Assembly: GCA_025934635.1 (NCBI GenBank) | Contig: JAICWX010000502.1 | Coordinates: 1-5,001 of the forward strand | Length of the DNA stretch: 5,001 nt | From: Streptosporangiaceae bacterium | GTDB lineage: Bacteria; Actinomycetota; Actinomycetes; Streptosporangiales; Streptosporangiaceae | Direction: 5' to 3' | Position numbers and translations under genes: made by a program | Notes under the pieces: generated by a model | What the model saw: the letters and a program-made list of their open reading frames with translations, nothing else | What the model was told of the DNA's origin: nothing | Databases searched by the model: none | In this document: positions 4,873 through 5,001 of the stretch, in pieces | How the letters are laid out: each line of letters begins with the position of its first letter | Position numbering within the stretch: the first letter of the stretch is position 1

Positions 4873-5001
4873 TCAGCGCCGATCCCGGCGCTTGCGGTAC
4901 ACCACTTGCCGGCGACGGGCGCGCCCGGAAGTCAGCAGCGGGCCGAGGTACCGGCGGACCTCCGGATCGGCGTTCATCGCCGCCCACGGCGCGAGATCGG
5001 A
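4873..5001 (-). pseudogene. GNAT acetyltransferase-like fragment, ends prematurely (5' end off the right edge)
   Basis: An open minus-strand frame enters from the right edge and ends at TGA 4875-4873, giving 42 visible residues. Its first part, LAPWAAMNADPEVRRYLGPL, closely matches the N-terminal helices of RimJ/RimL-like GNAT acetyltransferases, where a W-x-x-M-N-A-D-P-E-V pattern precedes the catalytic core. In an intact enzyme over 100 residues follow, including the acetyl-CoA-binding segment. Here there are only about 20 more, very rich in Arg (ending RKRRDRR), then the stop. The other two minus frames show no GNAT continuation, so a simple single frameshift inside the window does not restore it. 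The likely reading is a 3'-deleted remnant beside the VOC gene. A GNAT-like motif inside an unrelated longer protein cannot be excluded, as its start is not in view. Confidence 0.55.

Overview
The window is GC-rich DNA with G/C-ending codons, long antisense shadow frames, a bacterial PknB-like Ser/Thr kinase and TANNNT -10 boxes directly ahead of ATG codons. All of this points to a high-GC actinobacterium. The base composition and gene style resemble Streptosporangiales or Pseudonocardiales relatives, but the genus cannot be fixed from this sequence.

Layout from left to right. (1) 1-683, minus strand: N-terminal 227 residues of a Ser/Thr protein kinase, running off the left edge. (2) 684-1000: a gene-free spacer with a candidate kinase promoter and a long hairpin just past the end of the next gene. 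(3) 1001-2275, minus strand: a 12-helix MFS transporter. It is divergent from (4) 2341-3048, plus strand, an ArsR-like winged-helix regulator. The 65-bp spacer between them carries two facing TANNNT boxes and a repeated ACTGTC element. (5) 3037-3510, minus strand: a MarR-family repressor, overlapping the regulator tail-to-tail by 12 bp. It is divergent from (6) 3596-4426, plus strand, a classical short-chain dehydrogenase/reductase (SDR). The 85-bp spacer here is an AT-rich island with a striking 15-bp-arm inverted repeat. (7) 4423-4848, minus strand: a VOC/glyoxalase-like protein, whose TAG stop shares a CTAG with the SDR stop. (8) 4873-5001, minus strand: the end of an acetyltransferase-like frame that stops much too early for an intact GNAT enzyme.

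The logic is two regulator/target divergons back to back. The ArsR-like protein probably controls the MFS exporter, and the MarR protein probably controls itself and the SDR. Neither ligand can be read from the sequence. Together they look like a small-molecule stress or detoxification neighbourhood (efflux, redox modification, VOC protein), but joint action is inference from proximity only.

I see no mobile element, CRISPR array, tRNA, rRNA or clearly new multi-gene system. The most useful leads are the MarR/SDR operator island, three probable leaderless starts, and the truncated GNAT-like frame.
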